Below, piece after piece: positions 23,577-35,430 of a stretch of DNA of 64,000 nt. Positions within the stretch are counted from its first letter, which is position 1; each line of letters opens with the position of its first letter. The DNA comes from Episyrphus balteatus (taxonomy: Eukaryota > Arthropoda > Insecta > Diptera > Syrphidae). A program made the translations under genes and the position numbers. Under the pieces are notes generated by a model. It saw only the letters and a list, made by a program, of their open reading frames with translations, did not search any database and was not told where the DNA came from. The stretch covers positions 56,824,552 to 56,888,551 of the forward strand of contig NC_079137.1 of the NCBI RefSeq assembly GCF_945859705.1. The letters are read 5' to 3'.

Positions 23577-24551
23577 CAAAGGCCCAGGGGCGTACACTCC
23601 CTTGGGGCAAGCGGGGCGGTGCCCCGGGGCCCCCGACCGACCCCAGGGCCCCTACTGGAGACAATGCATTGAAAAAACTGTTAGCATAAATTGAGTTACG
23701 AAGTAACCAGTGAGACAAATTATGACATTCAGTGTAATGTATAATGCATTGGTAGCCACACAATATATGTATATTGATTTTAAAAAAAGTTACCCCAGGG
23801 GCCTCAAAAAAAAATAAACTGCTTTTTTAAAAGAAAAATTATAATTTTATCTAAGGGCCCCAAAAAATATTACTTGAAAAATCTTTGCCACCACAAATAA
23901 TACATTAGTGGCCCCAAAAAAGCAAAAAAATATTATTTGAGGATCTTCAAAAGTGGTTCAAAACCATCAAATGGAAAATAAATATAAATTCAGGGGCCCC
24001 AACATAAATACATCAGGGCCCAAAATAAAAACATTACGTTATTGGTGGCATTCCGAATATTACTTCAGAACAGAGGCCCCAATACCTATTAATTCTTGGC
24101 TCCAAAAAAATTATATTATATTTTAGGGGCGTCTAAGCACTTAATTTTGAGGCTCTAAAAATAATTTTTCAGGGGCCCCACAATTAAAAAAAATATGTCT
24201 GATGATGGAAAATAAAACATATATTTATCACTTCAGAACAGAGGCCCCAAGAACTATCAATTCTAAGCTAAAAGAAATTTTATTTTAGGGGTATCTAAAT
24301 ATTTAATTTTGGGGGCCCCTAGTACAAGTGTTTACTACTTTTATAAAAGACATTTTAAGTAAGTATAGCAAAGTGCATTACGAACATATTAAAAAATTAA
24401 AATAAACCTAAAAATAAATAAGCCATCCAAAAAAAAACTATGGCGTATACGTAATTTTTTTTAACTAAGGGGCCCCCAAATATCAAAGGGGCCCCAAAAT
24501 TTAGTCTTACCCCGGGGCCCCGGCGACTCAACGTACGCCACTGCAAAGGCC
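23577..24551. mobile_element. hAT-type element with GGGGCCCC subrepeats and 8-bp target duplication
   Basis: The element proper is 23585-24543. The left end CAGGGGCGTAC and the right end GTACGCCACTG are inverse with one mismatch. CAAAGGCC at 23577-23584 is repeated exactly at 24544-24551. Subterminal GCCCCGGGGCCCC blocks lie at both ends. Inside, an AGGGGCCCCAAAA motif recurs about ten times (for example near 23795, 23855, 23910, 23994, 24075, 24172, 24243, 24312, 24469 and 24487). No transposase frame; a non-autonomous element. Confidence 0.88.
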
Positions 24552-24619
24552 TTCGACAAAGTGGTTATTAAAGGCAAGGAAAGTTATTTAAAAGAAATTT
24601 GAGTTATCTCAACAAAAAC

Positions 24620-24712
24620 CAGAAGCCTGAAACGAATTTTTTTAAGGCTTTAATATGCGGAATATGATTTTTTGAAAAACACCTTTTTTAAGGGATATTT
24701 TTTTAGATATTT
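24620..24712 (+). repeat. R1 fragment
   Basis: It contains ATATGATTTTTTGAAAAACACC and the block leading into it, matching R1 copy b at about 7545-7610. Only this short part is present before R2 begins. Confidence 0.45.
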
Positions 24713-24748
24713 GTATAGCTATTTGCGATCGAAATATTTTTTTTTCAT

Positions 24749-24996
24749 CTAAAGCTGATATTTTCAGATCAAAGTCTGGAAACAAGTTTTGGTTTACAGA
24801 TATGAGTTCACAATGAACAAGGCTATCTTTTTATGTAAAAAAATTAAATTTTTTTTTTCGGATTTCCGCGAAAAAATCTATTTTCAAAAATTTCTCCCAA
24901 ATCCATTGAATGAGACATGAAAAAAAGGTTTCTTTAAAGTCTATTTATAACTGCAAACCAAAAGTTTCTTCGAGGTCTGGTTGCTAAATTACATAG
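24749..24996 (+). repeat. Dispersed repeat R2, copy a
   Basis: It aligns with 61110-61391: ATTTTCAGATCAAA(G/A)TCT, GAAACAAGTTTT, CTATCTTTTTATGTAAAAA, CCAAATCCATTGA, ATAACTGCA(A/G)ACCAAAAG and TTTCTTCGA(G/T)GTCTGGTTG are shared. No ORF. Family not recognised. Confidence 0.65.
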
Positions 24997-25129
24997 CTAC
25001 GATTTTTTCGAAGCTCGCGAAAAATATTAAACTTTTACAGAGGACTTAAAATTTAACTAATTATTTCAAAATTTGGTTTTATTTGTTAAGTAATATTTTC
25101 TAAAAAACGTCATAATACATTTCTTTCGA

Positions 25130-25433
25130 AAAATCTTACATATACAAATATGTAGTTTTTTTTTTAAACGGCTCTAACGATTTTCAATTTTTTTAATATG
25201 TATAAAAATTCCTTTCTATACAAGAAATCTATAGACTTGATTTTGTGTAAAAGGTCATTTTAAACGTTGTTTTATTGATTATAAAAACAGATTTTAATTT
25301 TTTACATTATCTACTTTTGAAATTCCCTAAAAAAATCAAATTAGGTACTAACTTTTATTTTATTCAATAAAAGCTATTAAAGTTACTTTTATAAGAGCCA
25401 GTACCGTACGTACCCACCCAGTAGTATTAAAGG
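25130..25433 (-). repeat. Dispersed repeat R3, copy c (5' part, inverted)
   Basis: On the minus strand it begins ACTGGGTGGGTACGTACGG, TACTGGCTCTTAT and AAAGTAACTT, and proceeds to AAAATCGTTAGAGCCGTTT, in the order of copy b. The 3' half is absent. A more decayed relic with AGCTCTAACGATTTT lies at about 38065-38085. Confidence 0.5.
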
Positions 25434-25799
25434 TAAGATAAACAAGCCGTATTAAATTGGTTTTATTGCAAAGGCGTGAAGGGTGTTAAACTTATTATTT
25501 TTTGCAAAATTTAAATTTCTAGAAATTTTCTAAGTGTTTGAATTTTTCCCCCTATTTTTTTTTTTTTTTTTATAAATTCCATTTTTAATTTAGTCCCCCT
25601 ACATTCTTTTGTGTTATTCAATTTACCTCCAATTCAATTCGCCCATTAATCTCCCTCAATCAAAAAACCTACACAAAAAAATACTAAGTCTGATGAAAAA
25701 TAGTAATCTGATTCCATACCAACGCCCCTTTTAGTTTGCACAGTCTCGAAACATTCAATCATGTAAAAGCAATTTCGAAGGTATTTTTTGTCTTGACTA
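25434..25799. other. AT-rich DNA, no gene seen
   Basis: T run at about 25554-25571. Nothing recognised. Confidence 0.5.
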
Positions 25800-26240
25800 C
25801 TGTTTTAAGCTCTGTGTGCTGCTGCTCTATGTCCAAGCAATATGTCCATCATACTCGTAGAGCATCAATTTGATATTATCATGGAGATATACTCGATGTT
25901 CACAAGTCTATCACACAAGCATCAGCATCAGCCACAAAAGACAGAAGCCACATCGCACGGCACGTTTCAAGATATGCCCCACAGATGGTATTGATAGCAA
26001 ATTCCAGATCAATTACATTGCAATTTCAGTTATTGATTGCTGCCGTAAAACAATCAGAGCACAAAACTTTGTCTGGAGGTTGCTTGTTTTTTTTTTTTAG
26101 TTTCCTTTTTTAAAAAGAAATACATTTTTAGGCATGTCGCGCCACGCCGCCAGCAGTCGCAATCGGCAATAATGCGCGCACGTTCAAATTGACGAACTCT
26201 ATAAGAGTAAAGATTGACGACTGGATTTTAGCCGCCACCG
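25800..26240. other. GC-richer unique island 4
   Basis: Mixed-composition unique sequence (AGCATCAGCATCAGCC at about 25917; GTCGCGCCACGCCGCCAGCAG at about 26135). A 76-codon open frame at 25870-26100 has no recognisable family. Confidence 0.3.
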
Positions 26241-27149
26241 CGGAATAAACTGAGACTCCATCGGCTAATCCAATAGACTTCCAGTAGCAGTGGATTATCT
26301 TTAAACTTAATTTTTGTCCATTTATAGGCAGAATACCTTAGTTCAACTAAAACGTCACGCAGTTTCTTTGAAATTATTTTGTAATAATTGAGAAATGACA
26401 AATGTCTTTTATTTGTTTTGAAAATTTGCCAACTGTCAAAATCTACAAATTCTTCAAATTTTACTGTCAAATCCTGTGAAAAACTGCGAAATAATATTTT
26501 TCCACCTATTGGCAAAGAGGCGCCTCTTTATAAGGTTTCTCTATCAAAAACCTTTAACAACACCCTGAAGACTTTATATGTATAGTCACTTTAGTTAGCT
26601 TTTATATGACATATGGTTTTGATTAAGTGAAGTCTGATCCTCAATCATCTGCACGATCAAACCAGCAAAGTAGCTCAATTGATCCCAAGGCGACTTGATT
26701 AATATTGAATAACAAAGTCGTGCAATAAAAAGTCGATCTGCTTTTTTTTTTTGTGATTGATGTTGTAGTTTAGTGCGTGGTCTCAAATTGCAACGCAATA
26801 AGACATCATCTGACAGATGAGATCAAAAATAGCAAAAACCTACAGGTACGCGATCGATGGATGGATGAAAAAAAAAAAACTAGCTTAGTGCATCCCATTT
26901 TTGGAAAAAATGATAGATGGTCAATCGTCTTTTGATGTCAACTTTGCATGAAGAGTTGGACATTTTTATTTTTCGTAAGATTGAGAGAGAGATGAGAGAA
27001 CTAAATTATTGTAGCAAAAATGAAGATAATTTTGTGTTAACCTGTCACTTTATCAGTCTCAAGCGGAATAAATGGTTGTTGTCCTTCAAACAACGTAGAT
27101 ATAAAGAGTTTCAAAACGAAATTTTTTTGGTAAAACTTTTGTTTTTATT
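26241..27149. other. AT-rich to mixed DNA, no gene seen
   Basis: Open frames of 95-106 codons exist (26228-26515 minus, 26917-27237 plus), but I see no domain, signal peptide or splice context. The second frame runs into the following tandem repeat, which argues against it being a gene. Confidence 0.4.
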
Positions 27150-27540
27150 TAGCTATAGTTTTCGAACCCAGCTTTCGATTTTAATAAATCAAATAGCAGT
27201 AGATAGAGTTAATCCTTACCTTTTTATAAATGTATAACTTCAAGGCCTGCGTGTCATGATGTTTGCCAAAATAATTTAAAACTGGTAAAATGTCATATAA
27301 TTCAAGAGTTAAAAGTGCTGCCACCGCGAGAAATATGGCTATAACTTTTGAACCCTGAGTTTAATTTTAATGAATTTAATAGATATAGATAGAATACTTC
27401 CTTACCTTTTTATAAATGTATAACAAAAGTTGGTGCTTGTCAAGATTGCTGCCAAAATAATTTAAAACTGGTAAAAAGTCATGTATTTAACAGTAAAAAA
27501 TGTTGTCACCGGGTGAAATCATTCCATAAATTTTAAACCC
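27150..27540 (+). repeat. 186-bp tandem repeat, about 2.1 copies
   Basis: GGCTATAACTTTTGAACCC-type, CCTTACCTTTTTATAAATGT, GCCAAAATAATTTAAAACTG and TG(C/T)CACCG blocks recur in order 186 bp apart (27215 and 27401; 27265 and 27451). A third copy starts near 27523. Several sites differ between copies. Non-coding. Confidence 0.8.
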
Positions 27541-27689
27541 TTTCTTTTCAGTTTTCGTATTTTGGGGGGTCTGACATACTTAATTTTTTTCCAGAAGATG
27601 AATAACTATATATAGGTAAATGAGAAATTTCCAAACAAAAAAAATTTTGGGAAAAATGGACTTATGCTGTTTCTGAAATAAACAATTCA

Positions 27690-28090
27690 AATCGGGTTGG
27701 GGTCAAAATACCGGAGGCCGAGACTGCGAAAAATCATAATCCAAAAAACTCGAAGTCCAGAAAATCCAGAACCCTGAAAATGATAAATTTGTAAAACCCA
27801 CAATTCTGAATGTCCAAAATCCAGAAAACACAAAATCCTGAAAATAACACAGAAAAAATAAATAAAATTGTCTGCTCACAGAAACGTTGATTGGAAAAAA
27901 GACGTGTTGGGGTCAAAACTCCGAAAACCGAAATCCCGAAAAACTTAAATTCAGAAAACTAGAAGTCCAAAAAATCGAAAATTTCAAAAGCACATAACCC
28001 TGAAAATCCATAATCCAGAAAACTCAAAATCCCAATAACCAGAAATTCCGAAAACTCCAAATCCCGAATTGATACCGAAAAATTAAAAAA
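27690..28090 (+). repeat. Degenerate repeat of AATCC(A/C)GAAAAC-type words
   Basis: About thirty loose variants of a 10-12 bp word (AATCCAGAAAACTC, AATCCCGAAAA, AAGTCCAGAAAA) follow each other. TTGGGGTCAAAA begins two larger blocks at 27698 and 27908, so there is also a period of about 210 bp. Non-coding. Confidence 0.65.
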
Positions 28091-28842
28091 AAAAAGTAAG
28101 GAATTATTAGACTTCCCAACACCAGTGGTAAGAGATCTTATAATCCAACCGACGCACTGTGGGCTAGAAAGCTATTTTAGCTGGAATTAATTAAAAATGT
28201 CAACTTCTTCCAAAATTGATAATTTTGGTCTCATTCGATAGATAAATGAACTAGCTATAATTTCTCATTCAAAGTTGAGGTCAAAACAATTTTTCGAAAA
28301 AAAAAAACAAAAAAGGCCTCTTTTTCCTCTATCCAGATATTCCTTTACTGAGTTTGTTTTAACGGATTGATTGTGAAAATGTTGCTAGTTTATCAACGAG
28401 TGATGTGTCCAAATATAGTATTTGCTAGTAAATTGTTATTATATTGAACTTTTGTGTATAAATTTTAAAGTAAAGTATGTCACTAGCACCGATTTTATAT
28501 AAAACGAATGTTCCTAAGCTTTAAAAAAAGGCACGCGTAGGCACACTCTAGAAATAATTTAAAAAAGTAGCTAGCCTATATGGCTTAATGTTTTACATAA
28601 AACTATGTCCTACAAGAGCAAACTTTTTTCGCTGTAACTGCGAAAGTATATAGGAAGCAAAATATTCAGAAAAACAAAACGAGTTGAATGTTTTCATATA
28701 ACGGTTTTTTTATTTGCATTAACATTTTACATTCCATATTAAGTAAAAACAACTTTTGTTCGCTTCAATGATACCATTTTCGAATATGATGCGTTCAAAC
28801 TTTAAAGACCCCATTTTTTTGTTTTTTAGACCAATAATATGT
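28091..28842. other. AT-rich DNA, no gene seen
   Basis: The left flank of the large inverted repeat. No partner of this flank is found beyond the right arm, and no gene is recognised. Confidence 0.5.
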
Positions 28843-30997
28843 GTTTTAAAGGAGATGGGGCGTTTTTGGGCCATGAGCGTACATTAATGAGACTAGTCTC
28901 GAATTGAAGCTGGAGCTTAGTATATTCAATATATGAAGTTTTTTTTTAAATCGAAAGTCAGGGTCCTGAGATATAAGGCTCCAAAGTTCGTTCTGATAAC
29001 CATTTTCTGTCCCTTTTATATGCAAATATCATTAGAACTATAAGAGCTATATGTATGTTTTTGATGTCAAATGAAAGGTTGTTTTTGTGCCTTTTCAACA
29101 ATATATAACACATATTACACATAAAAAAGAAACGGCGAAAAAATAAAGAAAAAGTAAAATATTAATGAAAAAGAGAGTAATCCTGAACAAGTTTAAGGTT
29201 GACCTGAAAAAAACGACAAAAACTAAGGATGAGGCTTTGTTTCTGAAAGCCTCTGCAATAATAATCCGCTTTTACCAAAATCGGATTAGATATTTTTTCG
29301 AGATATCCCCATAAAAGGGTTTTTTTTGTGAAAATTCATACCAAAGCAAGGCACGAGTACGATAACTTAGGCGCCGAGAATTGACAACGGCTATTTGTAG
29401 AGGTGTTCAATACAAATATTTTTTCTTACGGGAGGGGGGGTCAATGTCCCTCCTTTTAGGCGGGAGGGGCAATTTTCAAAAGAAATACTTGAAATCATAA
29501 AAAAATTATTAAAAAACAACGGCAACACTTACAGTTATCAATGATACTTTTTTCAAAAGCTAGAGTTATACACTTGATTTTAATTTTTAAATCAAACATT
29601 TCAATCAATCGTTTTTGAAATAATCGATTTCAAAATCAACATTTGGGAAAAATAAGATTAAAAAAATACATTGGATACTATTTTTGTCAAGTTTTTCAAT
29701 GAGAAATTGATTGATGAGTAAATTGTATCAATAATTTCCTAATCAAACACTGAAAACCATATCTTCTTATGCCTTGCTTCTATTTTTTGAGAAAAATGAA
29801 AAAGAGAAAAACTAATTTCTTAATCAGATTTTTATTTTCTTGGCTGTTTACCATTATCAAAAATCAGAAAAGATCGATATTCATACATAGAGTCAGTAAA
29901 GAGCTTTGTTCTTCTTAAAAAAAAAAACTAGATTCCCATTGTACGCTCACCGCAGGAGAGCCCTGATGGTGCAGAGAATAGTCCCCAAAAACTTAATCCA
30001 CTGAAGGATTTGAAAAAAGTTTTCTTATTTTACAATTTTCTCAAAAACTAGAAAGCATAAGAAGATATGGTTTTCAGTGTTTGATTAGGAAATTATTGAT
30101 ACAATTTACTCATCAATCAATTTCTCATTGAAAAACTTGACAAAAATAGTATCCAATGTATTTTTTTAATCTTATTTTTCCCAAATGTTGATTTTGAAAT
30201 CGATTATTTCAAAAACGATTGATTGAAATGTTTGATTTAAAAATTAAAATCAAGTGTATAACTCTAGCTTTTGAAAAAAGTATCATTGATAACTGTAAGT
30301 GTTGCCGTTGTTTTTTAATAATTTTTTTATGATTTCAAGTATTTCTTTTGAAAATTGCCCCTCCCGCCTAAAAGGAGGGACATTGACCCCCCCTCCCGTA
30401 AGAAAAAATATTTGTATTGAACACCTCTACAAATAGCCGTTGTCAATTCTCGGCGCCTAAGTTATCGTACTCGTGCCTTGCTTTGGTATGAATTTTCACA
30501 AAAAAAAACCCTTTTATGGGGATATCTCGAAAAAATATCTAATCCGATTTTGGTAAAAGCGGATTATTATTGCAGAGGCTTTCAGAAACAAAGCCTCATC
30601 CTTAGTTTTTGTCGTTTTTTTTCAGGTCAACCTTAAACTTGTTCAGGATTACTCTCTTTTTCATTAATATTTTACTTTTTCTTTATTTTTTCGCCGTTTC
30701 TTTTTTATGTGTAATATGTGTTATATATTGTTGAAAAGGCACAAAAACAACCTTTCATTTGACATCAAAAACATACATATAGCTCTTATAGTTCTAATGA
30801 TATTTGCATATAAAAGGGACAGAAAATGGTTATCAGAACGAACTTTGGAGCCTTATATCTCAGGACCCTGACTTTCGATTTTAAAAAAAACTTCATATAT
30901 TGAATATACTAAGCTCCAGCTTCAATTCGAGACTAGTCTCATTAATGTACGCTCATGGCCCAAGTCCCATATAATTTTGCCCCATCTCCTTTGAAAA
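28843..30997. repeat. Long inverted repeat 1 (arms about 0.95 kb, loop about 0.23 kb)
   Basis: The left arm 28843-29798 and right arm 30030-30997 are reverse complements. From 28866 to about 29797 the match looks near-perfect by eye over about 930 bp with only a few indels and substitutions. Paired coordinates sum to about 59828. Similarity tapers at the outside (AAAGGAGATGGGGC still pairs) and at the loop. The loop (29799-30029) contains GTACGCTCACCGCAGG. No transposase, no target duplication and no ORF. It could be a foldback transposon, a recent inverted duplication or a hairpin-RNA locus; the sequence does not decide. Confidence 0.9.
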
Positions 30998-31129
30998 CCT
31001 CATTTTATATAATAATTCGCCTATTTTTGTTGTTTTTCTTATCATTAGTGTCTGTTGTGCCATAAAATTATCATTATTATATCATTCGACATCATTTAAA
31101 TGCCTTTAATTGCAATTTTAGACTATTTT

Positions 31130-31665
31130 GAGAATTTATTCTTTTCAAATCAAATCACTTTTCATCAAAAAAAGCAAAAAAATCAATCTTTGTCTCTTTT
31201 AACACCATTAAATATATTTTTTTAAATGACAACCTATAGTAAATTTTATATCATCTAAAAGGTTATTTCACCTTTTATATGACGTTTGAATCATATTTCT
31301 ACCATGCCTAGAAAAAAAATAAGAATTTTTTAAACCCAACTATGTCGAAATTTCAAGCTGAAATTACAGTACTTTCTACACTGGTCATCGTCAACAGATC
31401 TCCGCAAGTGTTTTGAGGTATTTTTTAAGTTTTTCAAGTTTAAAGATATAACGTGTGTAGAAAAAGAACATCTTTTTACCGTTATCTCAAATTGAAATTT
31501 TGTACATTTATAGTTTATTGAATAACCTATCTACAGTACAAATTTCATTCTTCTATCTAGGTATTAAAACAAAAAAGTTATAACAAGTTGAATGTTCGTG
31601 TCGCGTTTTCGTTTCATCTTGTTTCATATCACTACGATACTAAAGAAGTTTTCACTTCAAAAATG
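31130..31665 (-). repeat. Dispersed repeat R1, copy c (inverted)
   Basis: The reverse complement matches 59938-60660 in order: TGAAGTGAAAACTTCTTTAG, TATCGTAGTGAT, GCGACACGAA, GAGATAACGGT, CAAAACACTTG, GATGACCAG, GGTTTAAAAAATTCTTA and GGCATGGTAGAAATATGAT. It lies about 130 bp outside long inverted repeat 1. Non-coding. Confidence 0.7.
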
Positions 31666-32059
31666 ATTATTTTTCTTTCAATCGAAAGAGAATATCTTCG
31701 GACCCAAGTTTCGAAATAAGTTTTGATTTAAGGCTGTGAGTCTATACTGAGCAGGACTCTCCTCTCCTCTATGTAGTTTTTGTCACCAACAATTTTTCAC
31801 ATTCCCTTCTTGTCCTCCATCTTTAAAAGTCTTTAGATCTTAATTACCATTCTGCATATTTCAAAGTCTTAAGTCATGCATAGCATGCAAAAATCTTCAT
31901 ATAATCTAACAGTTCTTAACACGATAGAATAAAAATCATCTTAACAATCTTTATTGATGATTCGATGGTGTCAAAGTTGAACCAAAAAATAAAAACACAA
32001 AAAACCGTAAGTCTCAAAAAAAAAAAGATGCAACGCAAAACTAGAGGGTCCTCAATATA
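31666..32059. other. AT-rich to mixed DNA, no gene seen
   Basis: Nothing recognised. Confidence 0.5.
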
Positions 32060-32820
32060 ATTTCCTATATAATGTTTGCGTCCGACCGTTCTCTGCAGGT
32101 ATGTGGCGCACCTTCCTTATTTGTACCACACAGTCAACTCCGATTTAGATGGATTGCTGCAATCAAACAATTCGACAGACGGTTTTCTCTTAGTTCACCA
32201 TCATCATCATGTGATAGATGCAACTTACGATGGAAAGTTACAAAAAAACCGAAAAAAAAAATAACTAGAAAACAAGATATTTACTTGACCGTTGTCCGGC
32301 ATGCATCCCTCACATTACACGCCGAGTTTCTTCATTTATTGGCATCGCATAATGGCGCACTATAAGGCCTTATAGTCTCAAGTCTAAGTTAAAGCTTGGC
32401 TATAGCCTCACCTCGGCGTGGCATGCAAAAACCGTGTTGTGAACTCGTACGCAATCGCATGTGCCACAGGAGTATCATCTTCATACTCGTACTTATATGC
32501 AACGAAAGGTTGCCAGTCAGGTCATCTGGCATCAGAGCGTACATAGAGCGCAGAGGTACACACACTCAGAGGTATTGCCTTTTTTTTTTTTTTTGTAGAC
32601 CTATCGACTTGGCGCACATTTATCTATGTGTATCTCACTCTCATAGTGCACCACCAACCGCCACGGCATGAATTCCACTCTAACGGAAAACCATAGATCA
32701 GTTTGGTATTTCTGGGTTAAGACTATAGAGTATAGGTTTATGGTGGTGGAGGTGGCGGATTGGAGTCTTCCAATCGACCGCACCGATCACAAAAAAAAAA
32801 ACTGGTGGTGGTCGTAATCA
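32060..32820. other. GC-richer unique island 5
   Basis: Unique mixed-composition sequence with overlapping open frames up to 97 codons on both strands (32072-32365, 32396-32671, 32601-32783 minus). No protein family is recognisable, and a T run interrupts it near 32580-32595. No identified repeat enters it. Candidate cis-regulatory block. Confidence 0.35.
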
Positions 32821-33778
32821 AATTTTGCATTAGTCAAGATGATTTGCTTTTTGGCGCTAATATATCGTCGTTAGTGTTCATCATCCACCTGTCGGAATAG
32901 CTTGAGAAATTCAAAGTGGAAATATAGCTGCAGATGGAGTTTAAAGGTTAAAGCAATTACTCAAGCTTACACAACCGGACCGGGCGGTTCATTTAGAAGT
33001 AAAAATACCGATGGATGCGGATGGTTTTGTTTTTTTTTTTTTGGTTGAAATGATTGCCCTCAAGCTAAGAACTGGTCTAATTAATTTCACTCTGAGTGTA
33101 GGTAAATTGGTCTTCAATATAAAAGCTGACAGATATTAAAGATGATGAAATTGTTTATGGGGCGGGTATTTAATACTAATTTTTTTTTTCTATTCTCTTC
33201 TTCATTCTCTAATAGTTGTTCTTCTTTGATTTTATTGAAGAGAAATTTCAATGGAACACAAAAAAGACGTAGAATATGATTGTTGGTTGTATTTATTTTG
33301 AGTTGATTGATGGAATGATCTGAGGTATTTTAAAAGGTATAGATGGAATCAGGTGAAGGAGGTGTTTTCTTGTTTTGGAAATTAAGTATTTAGCAGGCCA
33401 TAAACGTAAATAGTAGATAAATATCGAATGGGAATGACCGGGCAGTTAAATATAAACAGACGTTTAATTTTACATATTTATAGATATATATAAAATATTA
33501 GATAGAAATGCATAGAAAGCATGCAAATTAAGGAAAATCCTAAAATCGAGTTCGTAGATCAGCTCTTTTGTTTTCTGAGTATAACTTATTTATTTTATAA
33601 ATTCTAAGAGATTTTACTTTAAATTCTTGCTAATCGTAAGGAAACTTTATAAATAAAATACAAATTTGTAATTGAAGGTAAGTATTATGGTGACTTGATT
33701 GAAAAAAAGATTGAATTTCTACTGGAACACATTCGGGATGTAATATCAAAAAAAAATTTTTTTTTAAATTTAAGGAGA
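32821..33778. other. AT-rich DNA, no gene seen
   Basis: One copy of the recurrent TCAGCTCTTTTGT motif lies at 33548-33574. Otherwise nothing recognised. Confidence 0.5.
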
Positions 33779-33865
33779 CCCAACTAACAATTTTGCTTCT
33801 ATAAAGCTTTATAGAAACAAAAGAAGCATGTATAAAGCTTTACAGAAACAAAATTGTTAGTTGGG
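33779..33865. repeat. About 85-bp hairpin repeat, copy b
   Basis: CCCAACTAACAATTTTG at the left is mirrored by CAAAATTGTTAGTTGGG at the right, with TATAAAGCTTTATAGAA-type words inside each half. It shares words and size with 19051-19136. A compact self-complementary unit that would make a short hairpin if transcribed. Confidence 0.7.
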
Positions 33866-34189
33866 GATTATATACAAACTTTCTTGGTGAGAATGCTTGT
33901 CGTTATCTCAACCCCTTATAGAGTGGTTACAATTAGCGAAGACAAGGCTTAGGTTGTGGAAAACCATATCCGTCTTAGGACCTTGTGTTTTTATATGCAA
34001 ACACCGCCGCCCTGTCATTTGATTTTATAACTGCCGACTTTTAACACATTAAAAAATATAATTCACATCCGTGTACTATACAGATTAAAATTCAGTACAA
34101 AACGAATTGTGTTGTATCTGATTTAGAACAAAGTACCAATTTGGTGAGTAAAGTACTTCTCCATATATTAAAAGACTAAGGATCCAAAA

Positions 34190-35430
34190 GTAAGCCAGTG
34201 TCATTTAGACCCCTTAAATATTTTTTGGGGGAGGTCCCAGTATCAATTAGTTTTATGTAAATTAAAAACAAACTTCTCAAAAATGGTGATGACCTGTCGA
34301 TGCTATTTATTTATTTTTTCGTTTAGGGTCACAATTTTTAAAAGAGATCCCAAAGTTTTGTTATTTTCTAAAAACTGTGAAAGGTTGATTTGGGTCTCAG
34401 TAATTACCACAATTCACAATCTTCATTGAGGGTGCTAAGTAAAAAAGAAATATGTAGTAAAATGTTAGAATTTCTGCAGACGTGTGCGTGGGAGGTCCTA
34501 AAATTTTTCAAAGGTGAAATAGGAATCAGCAACAATTTACAGTTATTATAAAATCTTCTGAGCGCAAGGAATTGGAACTTGTGTGCTTCAATCGTTTTTA
34601 TTCTGTAATTTTTTAGAAATTCTTAAGGTCCCAGTAGGTACCACTCTGAACAAGTAACGCGACGAGAATTTGAACTCAAACTATCCTCGATTGGGAAAAA
34701 TTGTTGAAATATTACTAGTTAATAAAATTTCCTTAAAAAAAACTTGAAACTAAAATTTTTAGTTTAAGGTCCTAAAATATTTCGAAGATTCTATTTCAAA
34801 AATTAATTGTTTTAACAATGCATGAAATTTTGACTCGACTATTGACATAATGAAATCGGTGTAATTTTGAATAGGAGGTCCTAAGTCAAAAAAAAAATAC
34901 CTTGAAGGTCTTAGGACATATTTCCTTGAACAAAAATAGTGTATTTAACAGATACAATTTATTATTTTACTTAATAAAATTTTAAAATGTTTAGTAGGTC
35001 CCATTTTTTTTAATGAAATGAACTCAGCAATAAGCTTTTTAGAATTTTCTACTAAAATCTCATCTAAACTGTGAGAAACTTTGATTGGACAAACTCATAC
35101 AAATTTTATTATATTATAGGGTCTCAAGAATAAAAGAAGCTTTTTATTTAAAAAAAAAAAAAAAAAACGAATATTTGCAATTGCAGAACAGCGCATAAAA
35201 TGATTTTATTTTAGGTACCTACCAGAACTTACGAGAGGTCCTAATATATTTGGGAATTGAAACACAGTTGCCTATTTCTACTTTAAATACCTTGAAAAAA
35301 TTAAGTGTTGAAATTTGTTAAATTCATGAGAGGTCCTGGTCAGGTACGAGGTACATGTCTATTCTTATTTAAGGTCTCAAAACTGTTTTGAGTTGGAGAT
35401 GCTTAAGGAATTGTGGGGTCCCAAAACTTT
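34190..35430 (+). repeat. Tract with recurrent AGGTCC(C/T)A motif
   Basis: AGGTCC(C/T) or GGTCTCA recurs about 14 times in one orientation (near 34231, 34347, 34392, 34492, 34625, 34767, 34875, 34905, 34995, 35119, 35235, 35331, 35371 and 35415), often followed by AAAA. The layout resembles the GGGGCCCC subrepeats of the hAT-type element at 23.6 kb. No termini or target duplication could be found, so this may be a decayed relative. A long A run (about 35151-35167) lies within it. Confidence 0.45.

Noticed and set aside
26917..27237. 106-codon plus-strand frame as a gene
   Set aside because: It runs into the 186-bp tandem repeat, has no recognisable domain and lies in AT-rich DNA.
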